Shown piece after piece: positions 39,225 through 47,752 of a stretch of 64,000 nucleotides of DNA. The stretch covers positions 9,327,593 through 9,391,592 of the forward strand of contig NC_056045.1 of the NCBI RefSeq assembly GCF_004379255.2, in the 5' to 3' direction. This DNA comes from Salvia splendens (Eukaryota > Streptophyta > Magnoliopsida > Lamiales > Lamiaceae). Within the stretch, counting starts at the first letter, position 1, and the number at the start of each line of letters is the position of its first letter. The notes beneath the pieces are model-generated. The model saw only the letters and a program-made list of their open reading frames with translations. It did not search any database and was not told the origin of the DNA. Position numbers and translations under genes: made by a program.

Positions 39225-40710
39225 TGTTTGGATTGGTATACTGAAAAGCATATTTCGAGCATGTTGCACGGATAGAATTGCTTGTATACAATAAACTCTA
39301 CAATCTACTTTTATCCCAAGGCGAGAAGAAGTAATTTTGTCGCATTGATGTTTGCTTGTGCATTGATGTTTGCTTGTGCATTTATAAGATGTATCTCAAA
39401 CATTTAAATGTATAAGAAGCAAATAAGTCTAATTCTTCTACATAGTAGACTGGTCGTGAACGACGTTCACAGAAGGTGACGCAGTCGGTTCTTTGTAGAA
39501 GAGAAAAATAATTTCACAACCTAGATAGGCTTTGGCTACCTATCGTGAAAGGTTGCAGTGTCAGTCCGCATGTTTCCTTACCTTAGGAAATAAACGACAC
39601 TGGTGTGGTATAACACTGAAGGATCTAACAGTTGAGATAAGTCCTTCTTGCTATTTACTGAAAGACGAGGTCTCGGTGATTGTTATTTCTTAATCATTGT
39701 TGACATAACATTGAGCATACGATATTGATTATGCACTACTTTGATTTATCAAATGGTGCGGATTTTTCGCAATCCAAGAATCCTGGTATCTTGGGTAGTG
39801 GTGATCAATGTCTAGAGGTGCTAGTATTGTTATTGCAATGAATCGTATGTTGGGTGAGTCCAGTTTGATAATATCCTCAAGAGGTGTTCGAAAAAGGTTT
39901 TATTATTCAGAAACCCGGTCGGTTGGAATTTATTCCAGAATAATAAATAAAGATTTTGAACTAGACAACGCTTGGAAAAAGATATTAATTAATTAAAGTC
40001 AAATAGCAGACTTAAATTAATTAATGGATATTTATATCTTAAACACTGGAAATAATAAATTAAAGAGGTAAAGCCCAGATTACTCGTAATTTGGGATTGG
40101 ACGGGCAGTCAATATTATTTTACTGTAGTGGCTGATAATAATATTCTATCGGACTTGTATTAAATTGGGGCTGAATTTAATTAGTAAAAGCCCAACAGGT
40201 TTGGCCCAAGTCCAACCTCCATGGATCCCTAATCTGGCCCATTATAACTCAATATAAAAGGAGATTAGAAAGGAGATTTAGGGGGAATGAACCTCATAAT
40301 TTTCGTGCTCCCCTATGGGAGTGGACGAAAAATCAGTTTTTGAGAAAACTGATATTCTGTCTTCTTTCTAATCAAGCCCTTTTCGATTCTGATAAGCTTT
40401 GCCCACCCAAAGGTCAGATTCTGAGTTCGGGATACAGATTAGAAGATTCGTGGTTGAGTACGAAGATCTTCATGTGGAGAAGGAGCAAGCAATCGTCGAT
40501 TCTTTGGAGAATCAGATCGGTAATTCTAAATCGTAGGATTTCATGAATTAGGGTTAAATTCCTTAAGCATGAATTAATGTGCGTTCTAGCATGCAATTGA
40601 TTGTTTAACATGTGAATCAATTAATCCCATAATCGGTCAAATAGATCTGTAGATCTGATTTATTTGTTTATGCATGTCTTCCGCTGTGCAAGGGACTCCA
40701 AACCCCAACA
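39225..40710 (+). repeat. 3' LTR of the copia element in Harbinger B
   Basis: Begins TGTTTGGATTGG after the purine run AAATGGGAGAT and ends CCCCAACA, after which Harbinger B sequence resumes at CGGATGGC. Confidence 0.93.
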
Positions 40711-40915
40711 CGGATGGCTCGGGTGTCCACCCGTATTGCCCTTCGGGGGCATCTTGGTCGTCGATCGGGTAAGGCCGGTAGCCACCCGGAACTTGCAAAC
40801 CTTGGGTTTGAGGAGGGGCCGAATATTCCGTTTCCGGACTAGGAAATGGTTGTGAACCGAACCAATCGGGGTTCCAACCGTGGGAGTCGGATGGGTGATC
40901 GCCGGAGGCGGACAT
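40711..40915 (-). pseudogene. N-terminal fragment of Harbinger ORF1
   Basis: Starts MSASGDHPSDSHGWNPDWFG at 40915 and stays in frame through DDQDAPEGQYGWTPEPSV before hitting the copia LTR. It has five G in the run where the left copy has six, so this is the undamaged spelling. TATA box at 41024-41031, palindrome at 41178-41198. The gene body is absent. Confidence 0.8.
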
Positions 40916-41177
40916 TGTTTTGTTGTAAGAGTGAAAGAAAGATTGAGAATTGAGAATGGAAATGAGAGAATTTAGATGAGAATTGTGTAGTGTGGTGTGA
41001 ATTTTTGGATGTTTAAGTGGGGGTATTTATAGATGAAAATGTGTATTTTTTGGGGAAAATTTTGAAAAATAAATTAAAAGTGGGTAGAAAACGGATATAA
41101 TTTTTCGGGACGTGGGATTTTTTTTAAATCCGATTTTTTAATTAAAATCCGATTTTTTTATAAAAAAAATTCAAATT

Positions 41178-41198
41178 GCCAACGGCTATGCCGTTGGC
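41178..41198. promoter_or_regulatory. Palindrome, second copy in element B
   Basis: The same GCCAACGGC/TAT/GCCGTTGGC structure as 31794-31814, unchanged although flanking sequence has diverged. Confidence 0.65.
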
Positions 41199-41352
41199 CA
41201 ATGGAAGGCTGCCACGTACGCAGCTCGCTGGCACAGACTTGCTCGATGCATCGAGCAGCGCCGCGGCAGCAGCAAGAGCGCAGCGGCGGACAGCGGTGTC
41301 GTGCCGCTGGCACGGACGGACGCCGTCCTGCTCCCCGCTGCGGATGCTCTTA

Positions 41353-42465
41353 TGATTGATATGTAAAATGAGGATGTATTTTCGGGAACATTATGAAATT
41401 TGATCCAATGATTTTTTATAATTTTAAAAGTTAGCTAGAAAAAGAATTTATTTAAATTAAATAATTTGATCAAAATTTATGTACCGTATAATCTATGAAA
41501 CTAAAATATTAAATAATGAAATTTTAATTTTTTGCATCTGGCACATCTATGCATAAATTGATGTATTTTAGTGATGGTAAAAAAAATAATATTTTAATAA
41601 AATAAGAAGATAGAGAAATACTATAAAAGAAAGAAAATACTTTCTTTTAATGAATCACGTCGTTTTAACATCCTTCAAAGACAATATTTTGAGCATGTAG
41701 GTTCAATTAAGAAAAAATGAAAGTCCTGATTTAATATTGCAATTTCCAAAGTTTATGCGACGTGCCAAAATTCGATAGAACTTTACAATTTAAATTGTTA
41801 TTTTCCGGCTAAAAATTTATAAAGTTGAGATTTGTTTGTGAGTACTGTACTGTACAACAAAAAATTGGTCGTTCATATGTGATATATAACTGAAAATTTT
41901 TAAGAACTTGCCCTATTTTATTTATGAACAGACCAAATCATTGTACTCCCTTTCATGACATCTATGAATAGGAAACATATGTTACATATCATATGGAGTA
42001 CTATAGTTTCAGTAACTTTTTTGCTACGGACAAATTTTGATTATATACAAGCCTTGAGTCACCCATCCGGGTGAGAGCTGCTGACTCTTGGATGCCTTCG
42101 ATCAGTCACCCGGTTGGGTGTCATCTATTTACATTATTTAATTAAAATATTATCAATATCAAATATACATATTACAACTTGTAGAAATATAAAGGCTTTA
42201 TGTATCGCACGAGACTAAAAATTATCCACATTCCTACATAACCAATCATCCAAAAATTAATCACATTCATGATATGTTGAAAATAAGCTCATGAATTTGT
42301 TTACTCTCTATCTTATTAGGAAAAAAAATTAAGGAATACATATTTGGTGAATTAAATTGAATACGAATAAATTATGAATGAACAATAAAATAAAATAAAC
42401 AAATAATAAAAGAATGAAAAAATAGGATAAAATAAATTAAGAATGAAATGGAGTAACTTGAGATT
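41353..42465. other. Intergenic DNA
   Basis: AT-rich, no gene seen. A short GC-richer patch near 42060-42115 has two inverted GTCACCC phrases of unknown meaning. Confidence 0.55.
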
Positions 42466-42662
42466 GGGGTGTTCGGTTTGCAAGATTGTATCCAACGATT
42501 AAATTTGTAGTGTGTTTGGTTCATGAGATTCAACCCCACAACTCAATCCTAGATGGATAATCACAGGATAATTAGTCATAGGCTACTATAACTAAAATAA
42601 TCTCACAACTCAATCCTAAATTATATCTTGCTACTGTTTTATTTTGTAAACCGAACACCACC
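42466..42662. mobile_element. MITE with GGTGTTCGGTTT termini
   Basis: The left end GGGGTGTTCGGTTTGCAA and the right end (reverse-complemented GGTGGTGTTCGGTTTACAA) enclose about 160 bp with CAACTCAATCCTA repeated inside. Superfamily not settled; no clear target duplication. Confidence 0.6.
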
Positions 42663-42674
42663 ATAATGGATAGA

Positions 42675-43347
42675 GGGAACATCTTTTTTGGTCCACGAAC
42701 TTTGTCAAAGTATCATTTTAGGTCCGTGAACTTTGAAAATATCATTTGAGGTCCACCAACTATAGATTAATATCATTTGAAGTACTTTTTACTATTTCCA
42801 AGTTTTTTTGGACGAAAATACCCTCAATACCTTAAAGTGTATATATTTTTAATAAATTTATCATATACTCATATTTTTTTATAAATATCTTTACAATATA
42901 TTTTTGACAAATTTTCTAAATATAATTTGACCTTAAATATTATCACTTAATTTTGTGACATGCAAGTAAAATTGCTTCTTCAATTTTTTATATTAATTTT
43001 TTAAAATTGAATAAAGAACTTTTCTTTAATAATAAAAAATTGAATAAAGATCTTTTCTTGCATGTGACAAAATTAAATGATAATATTGAAGGTCAAATTA
43101 TATTTAGAAAATTTGTCAAAAATATATTGTAAGGATATTTATAAAAAAATATGAGTATATGATAAATTTATTAAAAATATACACCCTTTAAGGTATTGAG
43201 GGTATTTTCGTCTAAAAAAACTTGGAAATAGTAAAAAGTACTTCAAATGATATTAACTCATAGTTGGTGGACCTTAAATGATATTTTCAAAGTTTACGGA
43301 CCTAAAATGATACGTTGATAAAGTTCGTGGAAAAAAAAGAGGTTCCC
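42675..43347. mobile_element. Foldback element with about 300-bp arms
   Basis: The left arm (42675 to about 42985) and the right arm (about 43035-43347) are long, nearly perfect inverted repeats. Paired blocks include TCATTTTAGGTCCGTGAACT, CTTGGAAATAGTAAAAAGTA and TTGAGGGTATTTTCG. The loop is about 50 bp. Ends are GGGAACATC and GGGAACCTC; adjacent GATAGA and GATAAA may be an imperfect target duplication. No coding content. Confidence 0.85.
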
Positions 43348-43879
43348 GATAAAATGAGTTGAATAGTGATGCGAAAATGTGAAAAAAGATCCCCATTATT
43401 AAGGTGGGTATTATTGGGTAATTTGAGGGGAGCGAACGTAGCCCTGCCCACCTGAGGGGTGGGGTCCACAAGGGGATGATAAGTGGTGTGGAGCCGTGTA
43501 AGTTTGGTGGACCCCACATGTTGTCGGCTTGTCTTTTGGCGTAAAGTCACCTCCCTCGCTTCGAGAAATTTCCATTTTCTCCTTTTATTTGCTTCTGAAA
43601 ACTGACCATTAAAAGAGTAGATTAGTTCAAAATTTAAGGTCTGAATGCTAATATATAACATCATAAATAATTAAAATTACAAATCCTAGAAATTTAATAA
43701 TTACAGATCCTAAGAATTAAAAATTGAAATTTTACTCCATTAATTACTAATCCCAGTCCGTCAGACTACTCTCGACCTAATTACTAATCTCCTAGCACGA
43801 GTTGAGTTAGTTAAAAAATCATGTTGTTCCATTGAACTTTATAATATGAGAAGGATACGATTGAAAGAAATAAAACAGT

Positions 43880-44095
43880 GAAGAAATGAGGAAGAATTGA
43901 TAACGAGGGTGTATTTATAGAATTTTTGGATTTAATAAAAAAATTGAAAACCCCCCACCCAATCTCCATTGCGAGCAGCCGCGACTCTCCCGACGCCCCT
44001 CTCCAGGTGTGGAGACCGTGCACAACGGAGGGGGAAGCCAGACAAGACTCCGATCGCGTTGCGGCTCCCATTCCCAACCTCCGATGCAACTGCTC
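43880..44095 (-). mobile_element. Right-end remnant of another Harbinger-like element (D)
   Basis: GAGCAGTTGCATCGG (reverse complement of 44081-44095) resembles the GAGCA(T/C)... termini of B, C and E and directly abuts the TTA at 44096-44098. A minus-strand TATAAATA (near 43911-43918) and a GC-rich subterminal zone match the right-end layout of A and B. No left end or gene was found. Confidence 0.5.
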
Positions 44096-44369
44096 TTAGA
44101 GCACCCGCAACGCGTGCCGCCGGCGTTCCGCGTGCAGTTCTGCCGGAACGGTTTCGCCGCAGAACGCGTTGCGGCGCACCATTCCGTTCCCATTCCGTGC
44201 CGGGTGCCGATGGCACGTAACGCGGCACGGCTTGTGCCGCCACGCGCTGGGGCGACGTGGCGCTCCCCGCTTCGTGCGTGCTTCCCACTCGCCGGCCCGC
44301 GAGTGGGACACGTCAGCGATGACGCAATAATTAATTTTTTTAAAAAAAATTGATTTAAAATTTTTTTTT

Positions 44370-44387
44370 AACGGTAATATTACCGTT
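44370..44387. promoter_or_regulatory. Palindrome AACGG...CCGTT upstream of element C ORF1
   Basis: AACGGTAATATTACCGTT, identical to 19042-19059 in element A and also followed about 50 bp later by TATAAATA. Confidence 0.7.
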
Positions 44388-44436
44388 TTTTAAACTTTTT
44401 TTAATTTTTTTAATTTTTATTTTTATTTTCTTATTC

Positions 44437-44444
44437 TATAAATA
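44437..44444 (+). promoter_or_regulatory. TATA box of element C ORF1
   Basis: TATAAATA about 98 bp before the start codon at 44542, the same spacing as in element A. Confidence 0.65.
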
Positions 44445-44541
44445 CACCTAATTTATTACATTTCATACACAACTACACATCTACTCTTCCTAAATCAACA
44501 TCAATTCCTCTCCAATTTTCTATTTCAATCTCCTTCACAAA

Positions 44542-45689
44542 ATGTCCGGCGACGGGAATTACGGCGGTGGCAGCTCCGGTGGGTGGGATCTCAACGCGTT
44601 CGGCGATTGGGAGACCATGTACAACACACTTGGTGGTTCCGAGTCGTCGACGCCGGGCACCCAGGGGTCGGCGACGCCGGGTGGGTACCAACCACCCACT
44701 TTCGATGTGGATGCCTACGCTCGACCACCCGGCTCGCGGCTTTCTCAGGGTTTGTCCCAGATTCGGGAGGATATCCCCGTTGAGCCCACCCAGGGAGGAG
44801 GCCGAGGCTGTGGAAGCTCTAGGGCTGCGTCTGAGGCACCCGAGGAGGAGGAGGAGGAGGAACTGGAGGATCTGGGCCGACATCTGTACAACAACGAAGA
44901 AACTAAGGCGGTGTACACCGCCTGACTCACCGTCTCGTACGATCCCATCGTCGGGAACCAACAAGCCGCCAAGTGCTTCTGGGAAAAGGTCCGTGATGTC
45001 TACCACCAGACTAAGCCGAAAGGGGCCCGGAAGCGCAAATATACAATGCTCCGTGCTCACTTTGGCCGAGTCGACGTACATGTCAAAAAATTTTGCGGCA
45101 TCTACTCGGGCGAAGCGGCGAACTACCAAAGCGGAGCTTCGGGCGCCGACATTCTGAGGGCGGCTTTGCGCGTCTTCTACCAGGACACCGGTCTACAGTT
45201 CAAATATGTTGATATTTGGCAGCTCGTCAAGGACGAGGAAAGGTGGGCCGGCGGTGTCCGCTCGAGCTCGGGCTCAACCTCAAAGCGCACGAAGCACACG
45301 GCGAGCGGCAACTACTCGTCTGGTGACACCGGTGAGGCCAGCAAGGGTGAACCGCAGGTGTTTGGGGATACGTGGGATCCAACGCCCGACGAATACGGGG
45401 GATCCAGCCGTAGGCGTCGTCGGCCGCAAGGGACGAAGGCGGCGAATGCGGCTAGAGCGAGGAAGGGCCGAGGCGAATCAAGCCAGTCGGCCTCGGGATC
45501 GGGCTCGCGGGAGGCTCGGACACACTTATGGTGGCGTACATAACCGCCACAATGGCGGACACTTCCCGCTTCTCGTACGCCCAATTCACGGCCTGGTGGA
45601 ACGGAATTGTGCATATGGCAAGACTACTTGGTCTTCCTCCTCCCCCTAAACCTCGACCGCCTCCGGAGGATGATTCGCCGGCGGAGTAG
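44542..45689 (+). pseudogene. Harbinger ORF1 (Myb/SANT-like) of element C, one nonsense codon and one frameshift
   Basis: Start MSGDGNYGGGSSGGWDLNAF, then a Pro/Gly-rich region with PGTQGSATPGGYQPPTFDVD and an acidic run of six Glu. The Myb/trihelix core runs across a TGA at 44923-44925 with no frame change: the peptide continues LTVSYDPIVGNQQAAKCFWE, RVDVHVKKFCGIYSGEAANY and LQFKYVDIWQLVKDEERW. The position of the TGA corresponds to the conserved Trp of this domain, so a TGG to TGA change is likely. A basic segment RRRRRPQGTKAANAARARKG follows. A frameshift near 45528 separates the tail ending LLGLPPPPKPRPPPEDDSPA, stop at 45687-45689. In intact form this protein would recruit the transposase to element ends. 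Confidence 0.85.
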
Positions 45690-46514
45690 TTTTTTTATTT
45701 TCCCACGTTTAATTGTGTGTTTTTTATTTTGTGTTTTTTATTTTTTTAGGATTTTAATTTTGTACTTTTTTTTATTTTTTTTAAGTTTAATTGAATTTTT
45801 TTTTTAATGTTGTGTGTTTTTTAATAAAGTGTGTTTGTTTTTTTATTAAAGTGTGTTTATTTAAATTGAATTGGGTTGGAAATAAAAAAAATGAAATTGA
45901 ATGAATAGTAATTTAAGGAACGGTTAAGGAACGGAGGGTTGCAGGTTCCGTTCCTTAGTTAAGGAATGGAGTAAAAAAGTACAGTGGGGCCCTCAAACAG
46001 TGGTTTAAGGAACGGTATAGGAACAGTATAGGAACAACGTTGTGGATGGCCTTAATCTTGATTATGAACTTCAAAAATTCTCAATCAGCACCCTATTATA
46101 AGTGATTAAATTTTTTTATACTAAATTTAAGAAATTAAAATAAAAGGTAAAAAAGAGAATAAAATGGGAAAAAATCAATATATATTAATTTTTTTCTATA
46201 AAAAGAAACTTATCAGACAACTAAAAAAATAATTCAATCATTTTAATAAATGAGCCATGAGTATTGTAACTATAGATATCATACATATTGATTTTAATTC
46301 TACATATCTAATTAAACTTTCTTAAAAGAAATATAGTAATGAGAACTGCAATAAGAATAAAGCAACATAAAAAATAAAATACTATATAACTAAATGGTGT
46401 AGAGGCTATAGTTTATATTCTAATTAAAGAAAGTAATGTTAATGAAATTGAAATATGATGTGTAAGATTTTAAGATTATAGAAAAGGAGTTCCTAGGTCG
46501 GGAATATGATTATA

Positions 46515-46720
46515 CTCCCTCCGTCCACCATTAGGAGTCTCATTCCTTGGTGGCACGAGTTTTAAGAAATGTTAAGAAAAATGGGTGGAAAAGAGTCAGT
46601 AGAATATGAGTTAATGGAATGTGAGACTCTAGTACAAATTGTGATAAAAGTGAACCAAGACTTCTATTAGCTGATGGACTAAAATGGAAAAACGAGACTC
46701 CTATTCACGAACGGAGGGAG
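46515..46720. mobile_element. Stowaway MITE
   Basis: CTCCCTCCGTCCACC at the left and CTCCCTCCGTTCGTG (reverse complement) at the right, between TA at 46513-46514 and 46721-46722. Confidence 0.9.
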
Positions 46721-47180
46721 TATCACTTTTTAATGATTAAAAGATTAATGATTACTACATAAATTTGTTTTATTAAAATTCGAAATTATTTTACAAAATC
46801 CTGGCCAACTAAAACAAGCCTTTCAGTTCAATAGCTATAAATTCACCAACTTTAACTATAGAATGAATCAACAAATTCAAAACTTTCCATTTCCTCACAA
46901 AAAATAACTGAAAGCTTATTAAACACAGACAAGCTAACGTGACTTAAGTAAGTCTGGTTTCTCCAAAAACAGAAAAAATACTACTCACTTAGTTCTTCGA
47001 CCGTAATAATAGAGTCATTTTATTTTCTGCCGTAATAATAGAGTCATTTTATTTTCTGCGGTTATTTTATAAATAATTAGAGTGAGAAAAGAGTAAAGTA
47101 AGAGAGAATACTTCTGATAAGACTCATCTCTACATAATTCTTTTTCATACTTACTCTCAATCCGCCTTAACTATTTATCA

Positions 47181-47412
47181 CTCCCTCCGTCCTAATTAAG
47201 TTGAGTCAAAACTTTTGGGCACGGAGATTAAGAAATTGTGTTTAAAAATATAAGAGATATATAAAGTAGGAAAGATAAAAGAGAGTAAAGTAGGTGATTG
47301 AATAAAATAAGAGTGATTCGATGTTTTATTTTTTGTCAAAAAAAGAAAATGACTCAACTTATTTGGGACATCCCGAAAAAAAATACGATTCAACTTAATT
47401 AGGACGGAAAAA
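47181..47412. mobile_element. Stowaway MITE
   Basis: CTCCCTCCGTCCTAATTAAG on the left; on the right the reverse complement of CTTAATTAGGACGGAAAAAG. The inner CAACTTA blocks also pair. It lies about 340 bp upstream of the Aux/IAA start codon. A related one-sided fragment is near 55905-55985. Confidence 0.85.
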
Positions 47413-47752
47413 GTATCGATTTTCTAAAACAAGTGCAGAATATGAGACGACTCTATTCCTATAAAATAAGGAAAATACTACAAAAAAAAAACTTTAATTC
47501 GCAGCAGAGAAATTATAAAGAAAATACCAAGTTTGGACTAAAAAGAAGGCATCGCACTATGTAGGCTACAATAACAGTAAAGCAAAGTGGGACCCGCTGT
47601 GGAGATATATCTGTTGAGCGCACAAAGCCGACAAGGGAGGACCCACCACCACCCCCAACAAATTTTCCCACTTTTTGTTTCTCTTTACACAAACCCCAAT
47701 CAAACTTTACTGGTGCTGAATTTTGATGCAAAATTGATATTTTCTCAGTTGT

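Larger units (their letters stand above)
31848..40710 (+). mobile_element. Ty1/copia element in Harbinger B, 5' LTR truncated, interior decayed
   Basis: 5' LTR 31848-33234, initiator tRNA-Met primer site 33237-33250, degenerate interior, 3' LTR 39225-40710. The 5' LTR lacks its first 42 bases and joins Harbinger DNA at the shared heptamer CACGGAT. The LTRs are about 98-99% identical by eye apart from three small indels, yet the interior has no open gag or pol. Confidence 0.9.
40711..41234. repeat. Right copy of the duplicated Harbinger B segment
   Basis: A direct repeat of 31335-31850, continuing without a break to the right terminus of element B. Confidence 0.9.
30179..41349 (-). mobile_element. 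PIF/Harbinger element B, ORF1 only, rearranged and invaded by copia
   Basis: Termini GAGCATCTACATCCG (left) and GAGCATCCGCAGCGG (right, reverse-complemented) lie between TTA duplications at 30176-30178 and 41350-41352. The element's own DNA is 30179-31850 and 40711-41349. The segment 31335-31850 is repeated at 40711-41234 around a copia element. It encodes the Myb-like ORF1 protein only, with no transposase. GCACGG/CCGTGC hexamers recur near both ends. Confidence 0.85.
44099..46051 (+). mobile_element. PIF/Harbinger element C, ORF1 only
   Basis: Left terminus GAGCACCCGCAACG, right terminus (reverse-complemented) GGCCATCCACAACG, TTA duplications 44096-44098 and 46052-46054. 1953 bp with one gene on the plus strand. 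The right 270 bp and the left promoter zone are homologous to the matching flanks of element A, but GTTCC/GGAAC motifs stand where A has GTCTC/GAGAC: by eye about three left and seven right, with no GTCTC near the ends. Confidence 0.93.
46055..47752. other. Intergenic DNA upstream of the Aux/IAA gene
   Basis: AT-rich. It contains two Stowaway MITEs (46515-46720, about 47181-47412) and a short tandem of GTAATAATAGAGTCATTTTA near 47003-47056. No gene seen. Confidence 0.6.

Noticed and set aside
44473..45129. 218-residue minus-strand frame over element C
   Set aside because: It is antisense to the Myb-like ORF1 gene. The sense strand has the family motifs, promoter palindrome and TATA box.
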